DNA from: Ornithodoros turicata
Taxonomy: Eukaryota; Arthropoda; Arachnida; Ixodida; Argasidae
Length of the DNA: 64,000 nt
NCBI RefSeq assembly: GCF_037126465.1
Contig: NC_088203.1
Span: forward strand, 50,548,489-50,612,488
Direction: 5' to 3'
Positions 26,480 to 38,649 of the stretch are shown here, piece after piece. Position 1 is the stretch's first letter. Every line of letters starts with the position of its first letter. Made by a program: the position numbers and the translations under genes. The notes under the pieces were generated by a model. That model searched no databases, was not told the origin of the DNA, and saw nothing but the letters and a program-made list of their open reading frames with translations.

Positions 26480-27005
26480 GGTGAGCACATTTTGTTTGCA
26501 CATATTGATGCTTCCAGTAGTGCTCCGTTTCGAAGGAACGAGGATGTACGAATATATGCTGACTAAAGTCGCGTGAGCTGTCCACGCGCCGTCCGTAATT
26601 CGTGTTTCAGATATTGGTGCATGGTGCTCGTGAATGACTAGTTAGTGAATCTATGTGCCCGTCTGTGATGCTCTTAAGGTGAGCATATTTTGTTTGCACA
26701 CATTGGTGCTTCCAGTAGTGCTCCGTTTAGAAGGATCGAGGAGGTGCGAATATAGGCTGACTATATTTGCACAGCACGTTCTGGGAGTGCAATCTGAAAT
26801 TGTGTTTCTTCATACTCAGCATGGGGTGAGTCTTCTTTTTAAGATTGAGTACGCGCGAAGCTTCACTGCATAACACCAACCAATTTCGATTGAATAAGCG
26901 TTTGAGCGTCAGTGAGAGAAACAATATCGAGCCTCACCACATAGCATCACTATGCTTTGTCATTCTGCTTGATTTAATTAATTTCGTATGTTGAAGTGCA
27001 ACGCA
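26480..27005 (-). repeat. Duplicated right-arm segment of element 2
   Basis: 26480-26760 holds two subterminal units. 26765-27005 matches 31200-31445 in direct orientation (TTTAAGATTGAGTACG, AGCGTCAGTGAGAGAAACAAT, CTTGATTTAATTAATTTCG) and stops abruptly at GTGCAACGCAC. Confidence 0.75.
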
Positions 27006-27899
27006 CTTGGAAATGCGGTACCGCTGATGTAACGTCTTCTTTTTGTGTTATTTTTGTTTTGTCTTGACGCGCGACGGGTCAAGCGAAATCTTGTGCAAAG
27101 ATATGACCGCTCCTGCTCACCCATGCCAAGTCCAATACTGTAAACACGCATATTGCGCTAAGCCAGACGGAACAATTAGTGGCGCGGCTTTTGAATGCGC
27201 ACAGGCTGTCCAGCTCGGACAGCGGAAATTGCGCATCCCACGCGGAGATTGCGAAACAAAGCCGCAGCCTGTTTTCGGTATTGCCTGTCACCCTGGGCTT
27301 ACAAATTTCAGATCACGTTGTGGTGGTGCAAAACGCTTCATTTACTTGCACAGTCAACGGAAATGAAATAAAACTGCAAAGAGGCTGCATAACGTTTGCC
27401 ATATCCTTGGACATCAGTGGAGAAGGAGGAAAAGGCAAAAGAGAAGTAGGGTAGAGGAGAAAAATGTGTGAATGTGGACCATAGAGCTGCTTAAAGTGCG
27501 AATGGAGGTTTCCAGTTTGGTCGTGTATATAATTCGGGTCTGTTGTGCTCATCCTGGTCGTCACTAACCATGGCCCCAGACTTCGCCCAAGCACAGATCA
27601 GCATGCCATGAACTGGGTCTCTGATGTCCCATTCGTCTGGAAGTGACCTTCAGCTCGTGGTTCTGTGAGTCTGGATCTCGGAGTGAGAGCATTTCATAAC
27701 AAATTGTCATTGTGAGTGCCATCTTGCCTATCCGCGCAGGAACTTCCAGAAATCCTCTCTAGCTTTCTTTTTCGTCCTCGTCGTGGCTGCCGACATCACA
27801 TGACCTCGTCTCGATTAGCAAAAGGCACACGGCGCACATGACACACGGCACACTGATTACAATTCTCATGGCCTGACGTACTTCCTTCTGTAATCGGGA

Positions 27900-28090
27900 A
27901 CTCTAATTCGCATGCTTCGTGGATAGCGAGGGTCAACAAGCTCTGGCAGGGGGTAGTCGTTATAAATTCGCGCAAGGTACACCACCCTTTTCTCGTTCCA
28001 AACGTCGTCGTCCAGTACCTACAACGAAGAGGCAGTACTGCCGGTTGGTTATATGTGGAGTTGGCCGTGGATGTGGTACCAGTAGACACG
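27900..28090 (-). pseudogene. Second copy of the YqaJ C-terminal region
   Basis: 27905-28080 parallels 29375-29580 (CAACAAGCTCTGGCAGG, CGTTCCAAA, ACGAAGAGGCAGTACTG, GTGGAGTTGGCC, GTACCAGTA). It is the C-terminal segment of the same nuclease, diverged, in the same orientation. Confidence 0.65.
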
Positions 28091-29369
28091 CGTGCACTTC
28101 CACAGACCGCACTTCCTCAGTTCCGGTACGTGACTCTGTCCTGTACGCCTGCTACCGTCCTCCAGTTGGTCCTGATATTTCGCGAATGTTCCGGTCACTA
28201 TACAGGGCATGTTCAGCGCGGCACAGAACTGAGCATGGGCTCAATATCGCGCTCCGCTAGAGATGACTCCGAAAACTACAGCGGTGTTCACGTCCATATG
28301 ATCTTGTCCGATGCTCAGTGTCAGCCACACCCTTTAGTCTGTACATTTTGCACAGCACACTTAGTTCACTGCGCAATCCTTTTCGGCGTTCAGAAATGAC
28401 TTTCATGTCCGCAAGTGCACAACAATGGGTGATGGATTCCGAGCGCACCTTGAAGCTACTGGACAGATGCATTAGTGACAGACAGTCGTAACTAAAGCCC
28501 ACAATATTGACATGTAACTAAATCCCAAAATATTCAGTCATATCTGAAATACGCACTTCGCTTCTGTGAAAGCGACGTCAAATTGCACAAACAATTACAC
28601 ATGTAAATTTGTATGAAAGACCAGCCTCGGTATAATCGTGTCCCTTCACATCGAAGTCCTCGGTACTGCGGGAGAGAGGGAGTAGAAACAATGTTCAGTT
28701 GGTTCAGCAATGGTTTGACAACATGACGTAGATCTGAGGGTAGGAGGCAGAAAATCTTGTTCCTGGGTTGGCAGAGAACTATAGAAAACGAGTGCACCGC
28801 TGAGTGCACAAGAAGAAACACAACTGACGCAGAAGTCACATTCTGCCACATGCTGAGAAGATAACGGAAACAGAAGACTGTTACAGGTGGGAAGGCCGCA
28901 GTCCCAGTGGAAACCCCACTTGGCAGTACCTCTTAGCAGCCATTCGCGTGATGCGGGAAAGCGGAATGACGTGAAGGTCAGCTGCCGTTTACGAGGTGGG
29001 AGATCCGGCATCAATATGATACCGATGCAGAGCGAATTGTAAGAGCTGGGGACGACGTGCTCCCTGTTCATGAGCCACCAGCCTGTGCATAGCGACGCGG
29101 TCGCAATTCTTTGCGTCAGTGACGTCAAGAGGGAGTATCCTCACAACGCATTCTTTAGTAATTTCTAAGCCGTTTTCTGCTCAGGATACAGAAGCACAGA
29201 CGACGCATGGTGATGCCAGCGCCCACGAAGGTGCACATGAAGCGAAGGTGTCGACACAGAATTCCAGAATACGAGGCTGTACAAAATGCATACGTGCTGT
29301 GCAACATACTCGGGATGCCTACTTGGACCCAGTGTATTTTGCTCTGTAGTCTGCATTTCTGATTGGCAT

Positions 29370-30075
29370 ACTGCGGGAATGGTGAGGATCAACAAGCTCT
29401 GGCAGGAGGTAGTCGTCATAGAAACGCTGAAGGTTTACAACCATGTTGTCGTTCCAAAGGCGCCGTCCCTGTCAATCCTCTCCACTGAGATCTTGCTAGC
29501 ACCTGTCCAGACTACGAAGAGGCAGTACTGACGACCTGTCACATGGAGCTGGCCCTGGACTTAGTACCAGTACGGGTGCGTCCTCTTCAGTTTCAACTTG
29601 CCTACCACCTCAGTGCAGTACACAATCTTCTTTGAGTGAACAGCCTCAACAGGAGTAGTGCCGTATGCTGACGATGGACATTTCACTTCGACAAGGCCGT
29701 CGTCCGCAACAGGCCGTCGGGGCTGGCTGCCAGAAAGCTACAGACCTTGTCAACGAAAAGACATGACCGACTGACTTTTACTCCCTTGTGCTTTTCCAAC
29801 TGCTCAATCGCAATGGGCTCATACTTCCTCCCGTGCCTCAGTGAAGCGGTATCAATGTCCCGGTACAAAATGTCCTTAACTGCACCCACACGACTTGCAG
29901 AGGGGCGCATCCTGCTTACTCTACCAAAAAAAGACGCTGTAAGCCGCTTTCTCCTTTCTTGTTTCCACCGTTTCTCCTTTCTTGTTCTGATATTGCTCCC
30001 TGCGCCTTTTGCGTTTGCCGTAGACCTTCGTGCTACCCATTTTCCGAGGTCTTTGCGAGAAGCACGATAAACCAA
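29370..30075 (-). pseudogene. YqaJ-type (lambda-exonuclease-like) nuclease, broken
   Basis: The N-terminal frame 29683-30075 has RRKRLTASFFGRV and VKDILYR, then RHGRKYEPIA and FLAASPDGLL (approximate catalytic Glu and Asp positions). Directly downstream in other frames come VKCPSSA, then YWY and VQGQLHVTGRQYCLFVVW. This is the standard YqaJ order. A stop after YWY and frameshifts disable it. Related proteins act as recombinase-associated 5'-3' exonucleases and are carried by viruses and some DNA transposons. Confidence 0.75.
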
Positions 30076-30888
30076 CTTGAGATCTTACACGCCGTTAGTT
30101 ATAGCAAGACGCGTGAGAAAGTTGGAAGCGTTTTTATTTTTATTCATTTCATCATTACCTAGGGCGAAGCTTGCGACACGAGCGCTCGTGGTGTTGAATA
30201 CGCAATTTCCAATGAATTGAGGCTAAACGCGATCGTCCCGGCGTTATATGGGGGAATGACATGCCACGTTCATGCCAACCCACGCCCCCCCCCCCCCCGA
30301 GAAAATAAAGAAAATAAACATCGATGAATGAACAGCTCATGTATAGTATAGTCCGTTCACGTATTTACGGCAGGGCTAAGCTGCGTGTGCTCGTGCTTCT
30401 GCGTCACAGTCAACGTCGACCTCGTCGTCGGCCTGCACGTGCAGCTGTATACTCAAATTGTTGTGTCTTGTGACGATACCCTCCATGGGAGATGGCATCA
30501 CTGCGCTGCCCATTCCGAGACGGTAAAATACACGGCTGACCATACCCGACGAAAACTCATGTGCCAGGTCAACGCCTTAACATAGATGAAACCTTTTGCT
30601 GGTGTTCGTTCTTGACATATTTTTCTAGTACTTAATGATTTTAGATTTGTGATTTTCGCTGTAGTTATTTTATGAGCGACCGAGAACTTCAAAGATGGTA
30701 GGCTCCGAGTCTTTCGACGCAGGCACAAAATTTTCTGAGACACACATAAAAAATCCAAAAACATGTACTAGATATTTGTTCACTCTTTGATTCAAAAGAA
30801 ACTCGGTGCAAATCCACCAGTTATTGACGGCGCTAGACGAGTTGGAAAATGTATGGGGATTCCCATAGGCGCGCGAGGGGTGATGCAC

Positions 30889-31917
30889 CGCCTTAAGGTG
30901 AGCGCATTTTTTCCGAGATGAACTTGTTCATAATGCGATGTTGTGTGATCACCCTGAACTTATATTTCTAATGGTGCTTCCAGTAGTGCTCTGCATGCGA
31001 GGAACTATACGTTGGCTATAGGAAGGGAGTTGCCTCAGGACAGAAGCCGCCGATATTTCTAACAGAGACTGTTCTTCTTCTGGGCCCAGAAGAAGAACAG
31101 TCTCTGTTCGAAATATCGGCGGCTTCTGTCCTGAGGCAACTCCCTTCTTACATCTCTACCGGTTCGCTGGATTTCTACCCATCTATATACGTTGGCTATG
31201 TTTGCACAGGATGTTCTGGGAGAGCTCTGAAGGCGATCTGAAATTGTGTTTCTTCATACTCTGCTTGGGTTGAGTTTTCTTTTTAAGATTGAGTACGTGC
31301 CAAGCTGCACTGCATAGCACCAACCACTTTGTTTAATAGGCGTTGGAGCGTCAGTGAGAGAAACAATGTTGAGCCTCAGCACATAGCACGACTATGCTTT
31401 GCCATTCTGCTTGATTTAATTAATTTCGTATGTTGAAGTGCAACGCACGCTGTCTAAAACAAAAACGAGCCCGAGCTTCAGAGCTCTATAGGGTTTCTTG
31501 ATCATTCAAATTGTTTTTCTCTCAAACCTGCTTCTCTACACAGCATCAACTATCGATGTTTTCTCGATCACATGCTTTTCCATGCTAAACTTTTTTTTTA
31601 TTTCGCGTGCTGGCTTCCCTGCTTAGTATCACGATGCGTTTTTTGTGCTCTGTTTAGTACACTTTTTTTTGTTGTTGTGGGTACGTATCTGTGACAAAAT
31701 TCGTTCTTAAGAATGAATGCGCTCCATAGCATCATTTGCCATTCTGCTTCATTGAAATAAATTGCCCACTGCAAAGCACTGCAACTGCAAAGCACACAAA
31801 AAACGATCCTAAGCTTGTACCCAGGGGCGGGCTTCACCTAACGCACGCATGCAACCAGGTGAAGACAACTTTACTCGTGTAGAGTGTGTTTTGAGATGCG
31901 TACATCGTACCCTGAAC
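30889..31917 (-). repeat. Right arm of element 2, outer part
   Basis: 31380-31917 is the reverse complement of the left arm 12996-13540. 31200-31380 is repeated at 26765-26945. The outer end is ...ATCGTACCCTGAAC at 31917. Confidence 0.75.
31020..31185. mobile_element. Foldback insertion with a 124-bp palindrome and 14-bp target duplication
   Basis: 31023-31146 is an almost perfect palindrome centred on GGGCCC (31082-31087), with one mismatch seen. It is flanked by the direct repeat TATACGTTGGCTAT (31006-31019 and 31186-31199). The tail 31147-31185 is non-palindromic. Either a foldback element or a 5'-inverted retrotransposed fragment. Confidence 0.85.
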
Positions 31918-34120
31918 ACGTTTTTTTGTTTCACATTTCCAACTGTGGCTATGAGAACTGTGAACAGCAGGAGGCGACGGCACGTTGATGTTAGCCGTTT
32001 TATGTTGTTCAGCCTTCCAACGCTGGCTTTCAGAAGTATGAACCAGTTGGATAAAAATGAGTCACCAATGCAATTGATCTTTTCTCACGCTCGCGTTAGC
32101 GATCCACGCGTCCCACGCGTCCAGCGACCGGCGCACGCCTGAGCCTTCTTCGCAAATAGGGCGCAAGCATACAGCCATCTGTTGTACGTGTAGGGAACAT
32201 TCTTCGGCGCTGTCATATCATGCGCAGGGGTGTTGTGACCCAGTGAGCAGCCAGATGGAGGCATGAGTGGGGTGCAGTTAGCATGGGCCAATAACAGTTG
32301 GAGCCTACCAGCGAATGACCCCCCACTAAACTTATCTTATGGAAACAGTTTCAATATCCTACAGTTAAACTTATATTATCTTATCTAGAGATTGGAGGGA
32401 GTGACCTATGAGTGGCTTGCAGTTCGACGGAGCAGTTGGGCCTAGCGATGAGTGCATGTGACCAATCGCAGTTGGAGCCTGTTAGGGAGCTCTAGAGATG
32501 AGTGGTCGTGAGTGACCAATGAGAGGCTTGTAGTCAGATGGGCCAATGAGCAGACCACTTGCAGTTAGATGAACCAATAGCAGTTGGCGTCTACCGAAGG
32601 AGCTGAGACAGCAAGAAGCGCAAGAGGTGACTGGATAGAAATGTGAACCAATTGAGTAGAAGGTTCCAATAACCCTGGCTATCTCATCCAGTGATGAGTG
32701 ACCAATGAGTGGCTTGCAGTTCAATGGGCAGTTGGGTGAGTGACCACTTGCAGTTAGACGGACCAATCGGAGTTGGAGGGAGCTGTGACTGGTTAGAACC
32801 AATAAGCAGCTGGGTGAGCGACCACTTGCAGTGAGATGGGCTAACGAGCAGACCACTTGCAGTTAGATGAACCAATAACAGTTGGAGTCTACCGAGGGAG
32901 CTGAGTGACCAATGAGCACAAGAGATGACTGGATAGAATAATGAACCAATGATCTCTCTGATGCAGCTGAACCAACCCATGCCCTATGACGCAGCTGAAC
33001 CAGGAGGCTGTTGTACCAAATAAAGGTTGAAATCAACAAATGTCGCGTCCTGTCTGAAGCCGCTGCTTGGTGCCGACAATTTCAGGCTGGCCAATCACTG
33101 TTCAGTAGGCTTAGCATGGACCAATCAGGGCCAGCCATCGGTAGGCTTAGAATGGACTAATCAGCGTGAAGTAGGCAGAGCTAGTAAAGAGTTGCGGCAT
33201 CTGGTGGATCTCTAACGAGTGAAGTTTGGATAGATGGAGTCGCAGTGGAGCCGCTGCCGAGGGCGGCATCTGGCGGGCGCTAGTGCTGGTTTCGTTAGTC
33301 GGCCAATCAATGGGCTTGGAGTGTCAGGCGATCAGTGGGGTTAGAACGGGTCAATCAACGTGGGAGGACCTATCGGTAGGCTTAGTTTGGGGACGGCCAA
33401 TCAGATGCCTTAGATGACTGGAAAATGTGGAGAGTGATCAGTAGGCTTAGAATGGACCAATCAGCGGGTGCAGAGCTGGATGATTACCATAAAGGGGTGT
33501 AGCTATGCTAACCAATCAGCGACCAGCAGGCTTGGCATGCACCAATCAGCGTGAGGTGGGCGCAGCGGGTAATTAGCATAAAGGGGCGGAGCTATGGTCA
33601 ACCAATCAAAGATTAGTAGGCTTAGCATGGGCCAATTAATGTGAAGTGGGCGGAGCCAACCCGACTAATTAGCATATAGGAGTGGAGCTACGGTCGACCA
33701 ATCAACGATCAGAAGGCTTAGCATGGGTCAATCAACGTGAAATGCGCGGAGCTAATGGTGACCAATTAGATGGCTTGGAATTGGCCTGTGTTGGACTAGA
33801 ACTGGATTGTGTTGGATGAGAACTGGATTTTGGCTTAGAATTGGATTAGAATAGGATTTCTAGAACTGGATTAGAAAAAGAGTGTCGTTGTACGTAACAG
33901 CACTGTGCTACTGCTGTACAAACGTGACTGCTACGCGTTATGTGAACCCCTGCACCGTTGTGACACGCTGTACCAAACAAACAAATTCTCGCCGTGAAAT
34001 TTCTCGTCGCGCCATACAGATTGAGCTCACTGTGTTCAAGGCTGGGGTGTGTCTTAAGGAGACTAAATAGGTCACCGGTAATTTCGTGCGGAAATGACGT
34101 CAGTGTCCTAGCTTCAATCT
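31918..34120. repeat. CCAAT-rich minisatellite region
   Basis: 32330-32990: degenerate units with CTTGCAGTTAGA, ACCAATAGCAGTTGGAG and GAGTGACCAATGAG. 33080-33780: units of about 75 bp with TAGGCTTAGCATGG, ACCAATCAGCGTGA, GTGGGCGGAGC and TTAGCATAAAGGGG. 33785-33880: GAACTGGATT runs. No gene. 31918-32330 shows nothing recognisable. Confidence 0.7.
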
Positions 34121-34897
34121 CAAGCGCCTCATAAGATCCTATAGACAAGGTACTTTGCGATTGCTGCGTGTTTAAAATCGGTTTCCCAGTCGATTCTGAA
34201 GCAGCGTTGCTCTGTTCTGAGGGGCTCTCCATTTCCTTCTGGACTAGAATGCCATGTATTGGCGCAGTGACAGTAATGTTGCATGCTTCTCCTACATATG
34301 AATGTATAGAAGAATATGAAACTCACAGTATCAAAAACGAATTTTTGACATTTTGATTTGAATACCTTTCCTATTTTCAGCTGCAGCTGAAAATCGCTGC
34401 CTACATACGTAACGCACGCTTGAAGTTTGCTTCTTGCAGCCATGATACTCAGTGTTACATTACGTGCGTATTTACCGTCGGTAAATTAACTATTTGCACA
34501 CACAGAAAAACATGGTCAGTTTCTGACAGTCGCCGCTTTCCAAATATGTTTCTAGAGCCAGGTACATCCACCTCCAGCAGCTATAGCATGCGCTGTCTGC
34601 TTGAGTAGACAGTGAGGTCGACTCTTTTCCCATGGTTCTTAGACAGTGCCGATCACCTATTACAGTGTAAGCTCATCGTCCTTCTAGGTCACGTGTGCGA
34701 TTGGAGCAGTCCCTCTGAACCGACGCCGCTGGACGCGCTACATGTTGTGCAATTGTTCAGTGAATTTTCAACTGAACCGCACAGTGATAAGATAAACTGC
34801 TGCTCCTGGTTCAGTGATTGCTGTACCATGTAGGGTTTCGTGTAACCATGAATGTCATTTCGTTGCCCCTGCAACTGACGCTGTTACTTTCTTTCAG

Positions 34898-35332
34898 CGA
34901 ACGTGGCTGTCACATTTGCCATCATATATTGGTTAGTGGTGTCACTCTGGCCAGTTGTCAAGGTTGGTTTATCACTTGTTCAATACATGATGTATTCCCG
35001 CGTTTGGAAATTGGCCTTCTGCACGACGCCTGTCATTGGAACTTATTACACGATACTACTTATTGGACTCGCTTGTGACCTGAAAGGTATGAATTGATGA
35101 TTTTGACTGTTTTCTTTGTCAACCCACCAAATGTCGCCCATTGAATGCACCAGGCTCAGCAGGATGGTCTCTCGTGACGGTGTTCTCTGAAGGATTAGAC
35201 AACATCACCATACTCGACATCTGGATGATGATGCTTGCCACAGATGTGACCATGGCTATTCTAGTGTGGTATTTCACCAGAGTTCTGCCGTGGGTGACTG
35301 GAATACCTCAACCATTCTACTTTCCTATCCTG
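34898..35332 (+). CDS. Two exons of an ABCA-type ABC transporter (partial)
   Basis: Exons 34898-35086 and 35154-35332 join in frame across a 67 nt intron (AAAG/GTATGA; CACCAG/GC). The first encodes hydrophobic helices (VAVTFAIIYWLVVSLW, FCTTPVIGTYYTILLIGLA). The second has DNITILDIWMMMLATDV, WYF and VTGIPQPFYFP, the signature end of the first transmembrane domain of ABCA proteins before the nucleotide-binding domain (usual: DN.TL...M..L..D..LY....WY...V.PG.YG.PQPWYF). These full transporters move lipids across membranes. No Walker A exon is found downstream, and LINE sequence begins by 35.77 kb, so the gene may continue far away or be a fragment. Confidence 0.7.
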
Positions 35333-35771
35333 GTATCGTTTGTTTCTTATCCTGGTCTCGTTAAGATGTTTGTACCACAGATTGTGTGTTAGGAAACATG
35401 AATACAGTTTACGTTGTGTTTTTATACTGGAAATATGAACCGCGAAGTTCTTTTAAGTCTGCTAAGAAACGGACACACCAAGCTAACAGGTGGATTTTTC
35501 GTTCATGTGTAGGAGCACACTCCGTGGCTGCATTCAAAGATCGCACTCTGCAGGACTGCGGTGATTTGCAGAGTAGTTTTGATATGTGTATTTGTACACG
35601 AGGTGTTGGCACATCCCCATAGCTAATGCGGATATTGTGAAAACGGCAATTTGTATATGGATATGCGCACGATCGGTCCAGCGTGCTGGTGGATGCAATA
35701 ACTAGACTGTGCAATATATGCCTCGATATGTATACAAAATACCATTACGTGTAACGTGTACGAACACTTTT

Positions 35772-37395
35772 ATAATAATAATAATGATAATAATAATCCT
35801 TTGTTGACAGTGTGCATGCAAACAGACAAGCCTGAGTAGCAGTGCACATTCAGCCTGAGGTGACGAAGCAATTTCTGTCTAAAACATTTAAAAGATGGAT
35901 AAAAAGGTGAAGTTGGTCAGATATAAGGTTAAAAGCAATCTGAATCCGTCTAGTAGCTGATTCACACGCGGCAACATCATCCACATAAAATAAGGTAGGA
36001 GGACGAATAGACGAACGCATGAAAGCGAAGTAGTTCGATCACAGATGGGACATCGAAGATATTATGTAGACATTTATATAAAAGGTGAAAATCACGACTG
36101 GCGCTACAATTTGACAGGAGTGACATAGCTGAGTCGTGTACAGGGACTAGTGGAAATCTACGTTTCCGTAGGAAATCTACGGAAATCTAAGTAGCGCGTG
36201 AGGATACTATCCAGACGTGGCACGTTCGTTTTCCCAATACAATTCCATGCAACTGAGCCAAACTGAATCACAGGCAAGAGAGAGACAAAAAGAGTGTGTA
36301 AGCAGTCAGGGTCCTTAGGTCTTTAGTGACACGACAAATGAGGCCAAGTATACGATAAGCCTTTTTGACCATATAATCAACATGTAATTAAAACAAAGGT
36401 GTCGGTAAAGCCACACGTCAAGGTCTTTGACGTTAGTAAGCTTACACATCTCAGAATTGTACAATTCATACGTGAAATGTACCAGCTCCAGCTTATTGGT
36501 AAGCGACATTATTTTAGTCTTGTCACTATTTAGCACTAAACCGTTACGTAAGCACCACATAGCAGTAGCATCTACATCCTGTTGAAGAGAAACGCAGTCT
36601 GACAAGTTTGTCACACCAAGAAATAGCTTGAAATCATCAGCGAACTCTAGCGGAGTGTACAACATCGTTAATGTCATTAGTAAATATATTAAAGAGTAGT
36701 GGCCCCAGGACAGGGCCCTGAGGCACACCCAAGCACGCTGTATAACGAACGCAAAAGGCATCACCTACTTTCACAGCATTTTGTCTACCCCCAAGTAACT
36801 TGACATCCATTTAGCAAATAGACCGAAAAAACCACAGTGACAAAGTTTACGTGCAAGCAAGGAGTGATTTACCAAATCAAAAGCCTTTCTGCAGTCAACA
36901 TAGACACTTTCCACCTGACCCTGGTCGTGTAAATAAAGGGCTACATAATCCAAAAAAGACACAAGGTTGGTTCCAACAGACCTCACAGGTAAGAAGCCAT
37001 GCTGTGTAAATCATGTAAAACGTTGTAACAATGTAAAATCATGTAAAACGTTTTTGACATTAGAAAGTAAATATCTGTGTACAACTTTCTCAAAGAGCTT
37101 GCAAAAGGTCGGCAATAGTGACACTGGTCTATAGTTGTACACAGCATTGGCATTTCCCCCCTTAAAAATTGGCAGCACAAGATTGGCTTCCAAGGGTCAG
37201 GATAGCGACACTGAAGTAAAGAAATGTGAAATATGCGTGTCAACAATGGTACAAAGATATCACTGCAACCCTTGACGATAAACCCTGGTACAAAGTCATT
37301 CCCGACGGACTTTCCAGACGAAAGTTCACGTATGGCTGTCACAACATCATCTGTGACGAAGGGTATATTCCATCGAAGGGTAAATTCCATCTACA
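35772..37395 (-). mobile_element. CR1/Jockey-like LINE, 3' half (RT), decayed
   Basis: Minus strand, 3' tail (ATT)n at 35772-35800. RT blocks in several frames: SVGNDFVPGFIVKGC (37300s), VLPIFKGGNANAVYNYRPVSLLP (37160s), VYVDCRKAFDLVNH (36880s) and ADDFKLFLGV (36630s), the last preceded by PRALSWG in place of a PQGSVLG block. Frameshifts and stops throughout. Continues at 41097. Confidence 0.82.
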
Positions 37396-37619
37396 ACAGT
37401 ACAAGTTCCCTTTCATAGCTATATGCGAACACGGCATGGATTCTACACATCGCCATCAATGGATACACAATCTATCGATCTCATCAATCCCCTGAGAGCA
37501 GCACAGCGCTATACGTTCGCAATGACCTCGTTGCTGCGCAAATCGGGTAAGTTTGTTATCGCTCTAATGATTACGTCACCTGCAGGATCCGCCTTGGCCC
37601 CATGCTGTTAACGGTCGTC

Positions 37620-38280
37620 AGTATCTATATCCGTCCCGCGGTACAGGTCCCGTGGAGTGACATCGAACGCTTACTTGGTTCTCTGGAAGCCCCGGCGCTT
37701 GTGCTGGGTGACTTCAATGCACATAACTCGGCCTAGGGAAGCCGAAGGACAGACGATAGGGGAAGGAGGTTGTTGGAGGCAATGGAGAATAATAACATGT
37801 GCCTGCTGAACAACCGCGAGCCCACTTACATGCGATCCCCAACGTCACTCGATGTATTGGACCTCTCGTGGTGCTCAACCGACATAATTCACCACTTGTC
37901 GTGCGCCACGGACGTCGACACTAGAGGTAGCGACCATTTTCCTCTATATATTTCCCACGACAGACTGCCCCTCTCAGCAACTACTGGACTGATTTCTTTC
38001 ACAAACTGGAGACTTTTTCGTGCGTGCCTCAGAACATCTGTGCACACCGGCATGTCCCCAGAAACCCTCTCTCAAGCCACTACCCGTGGTATTCAGGAAG
38101 CGGCGGTCATGTCTAAAAGGGTAACTGGCCATGTCGGTCATTCCCCAGCAATTAACCACCTTAGAGCATTACGTCGCCGAGCAGAAAGAACGGCTCGTCG
38201 GACAGGGCAACTTACGGACATTCTGGAATACCGCCGGATGAAAGCTAAAATACCACGAGAACTTCCTTTCACCGTTTGAT
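37620..38280 (+). pseudogene. LINE endonuclease domain (APE-type), broken
   Basis: VLGDFNAHN and, after a TAG stop at 37733-37735, MENNNMCLLNNREPTYMR, LDLSWCS and GSDHFPLYI give the ordered APE endonuclease blocks (GDFNAH; SDH). The stop replaces the Trp usual after NS. Nicks target DNA in active relatives. Confidence 0.8.
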
Positions 38281-38649
38281 CCGGCCACGAAGATCTAGCG
38301 GACAATCCGATCTCTGAAGGAGGCGCCCCCTCAAAAGAATCCTGTCGCGGCCTTGGCTATCGTTAAGGGTGTAGGCGAAAACACGCTAGCGACGGACTTC
38401 TGTGTGGTACTAACGACTCCGGCGGCTGCATCGGCCACACCATTACACCGCAGTTTTGTCCACAGTTTGACAGCTGAACTTCACCAAGACTGGCCCCGTC
38501 CCTCGGAAGTTATGGACCGCGACTTCACATTAATCGAGCTAAAGGCAGCTTTGCAGCTTGTGAACGCCGGCTCGTTCCCTGGACCCGATAAAATCACCTA
38601 TGCCGCCCTGCGAAACCTTGACGGGCGGTAACTCCAAGCTCCCCTTCAT

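Larger units (their letters stand above)
27006..30888. other. Block of unknown DNA with YqaJ-nuclease remnants
   Basis: Lies between two arm fragments. Apart from the YqaJ pieces no gene is recognised. 27006-27890, 28260-29360 and 30100-30888 show no supported feature except a C14 run at 30283-30298. It may be a transposon encoding YqaJ (ISL2EU-type elements carry YqaJ plus a THAP transposase), but no inverted termini were found. Confidence 0.4.
12996..31917. mobile_element. Element 2: older Maverick relative with long inverted-repeat arms, multiply interrupted
   Basis: The outer ends GTTCAGGGTACGATGTAC (12996 onward) and its complement (to 31917) are inverted. Arms: left 12996-14315 continued at 19225-19340, right 21608-23198, 26480-27005 and 30889-31917, the right arm with internal duplications. 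The centre 19341-21608 encodes homologues of element-1 genes C and F, tying it to the same family. No capsid, integrase, ATPase or polymerase gene is recognisable, so it is a deletion derivative or an unknown layout. No target duplication is evident at the outer ends (GCTCTA left, ACGTTT right). Insertions are listed separately. Confidence 0.65.
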
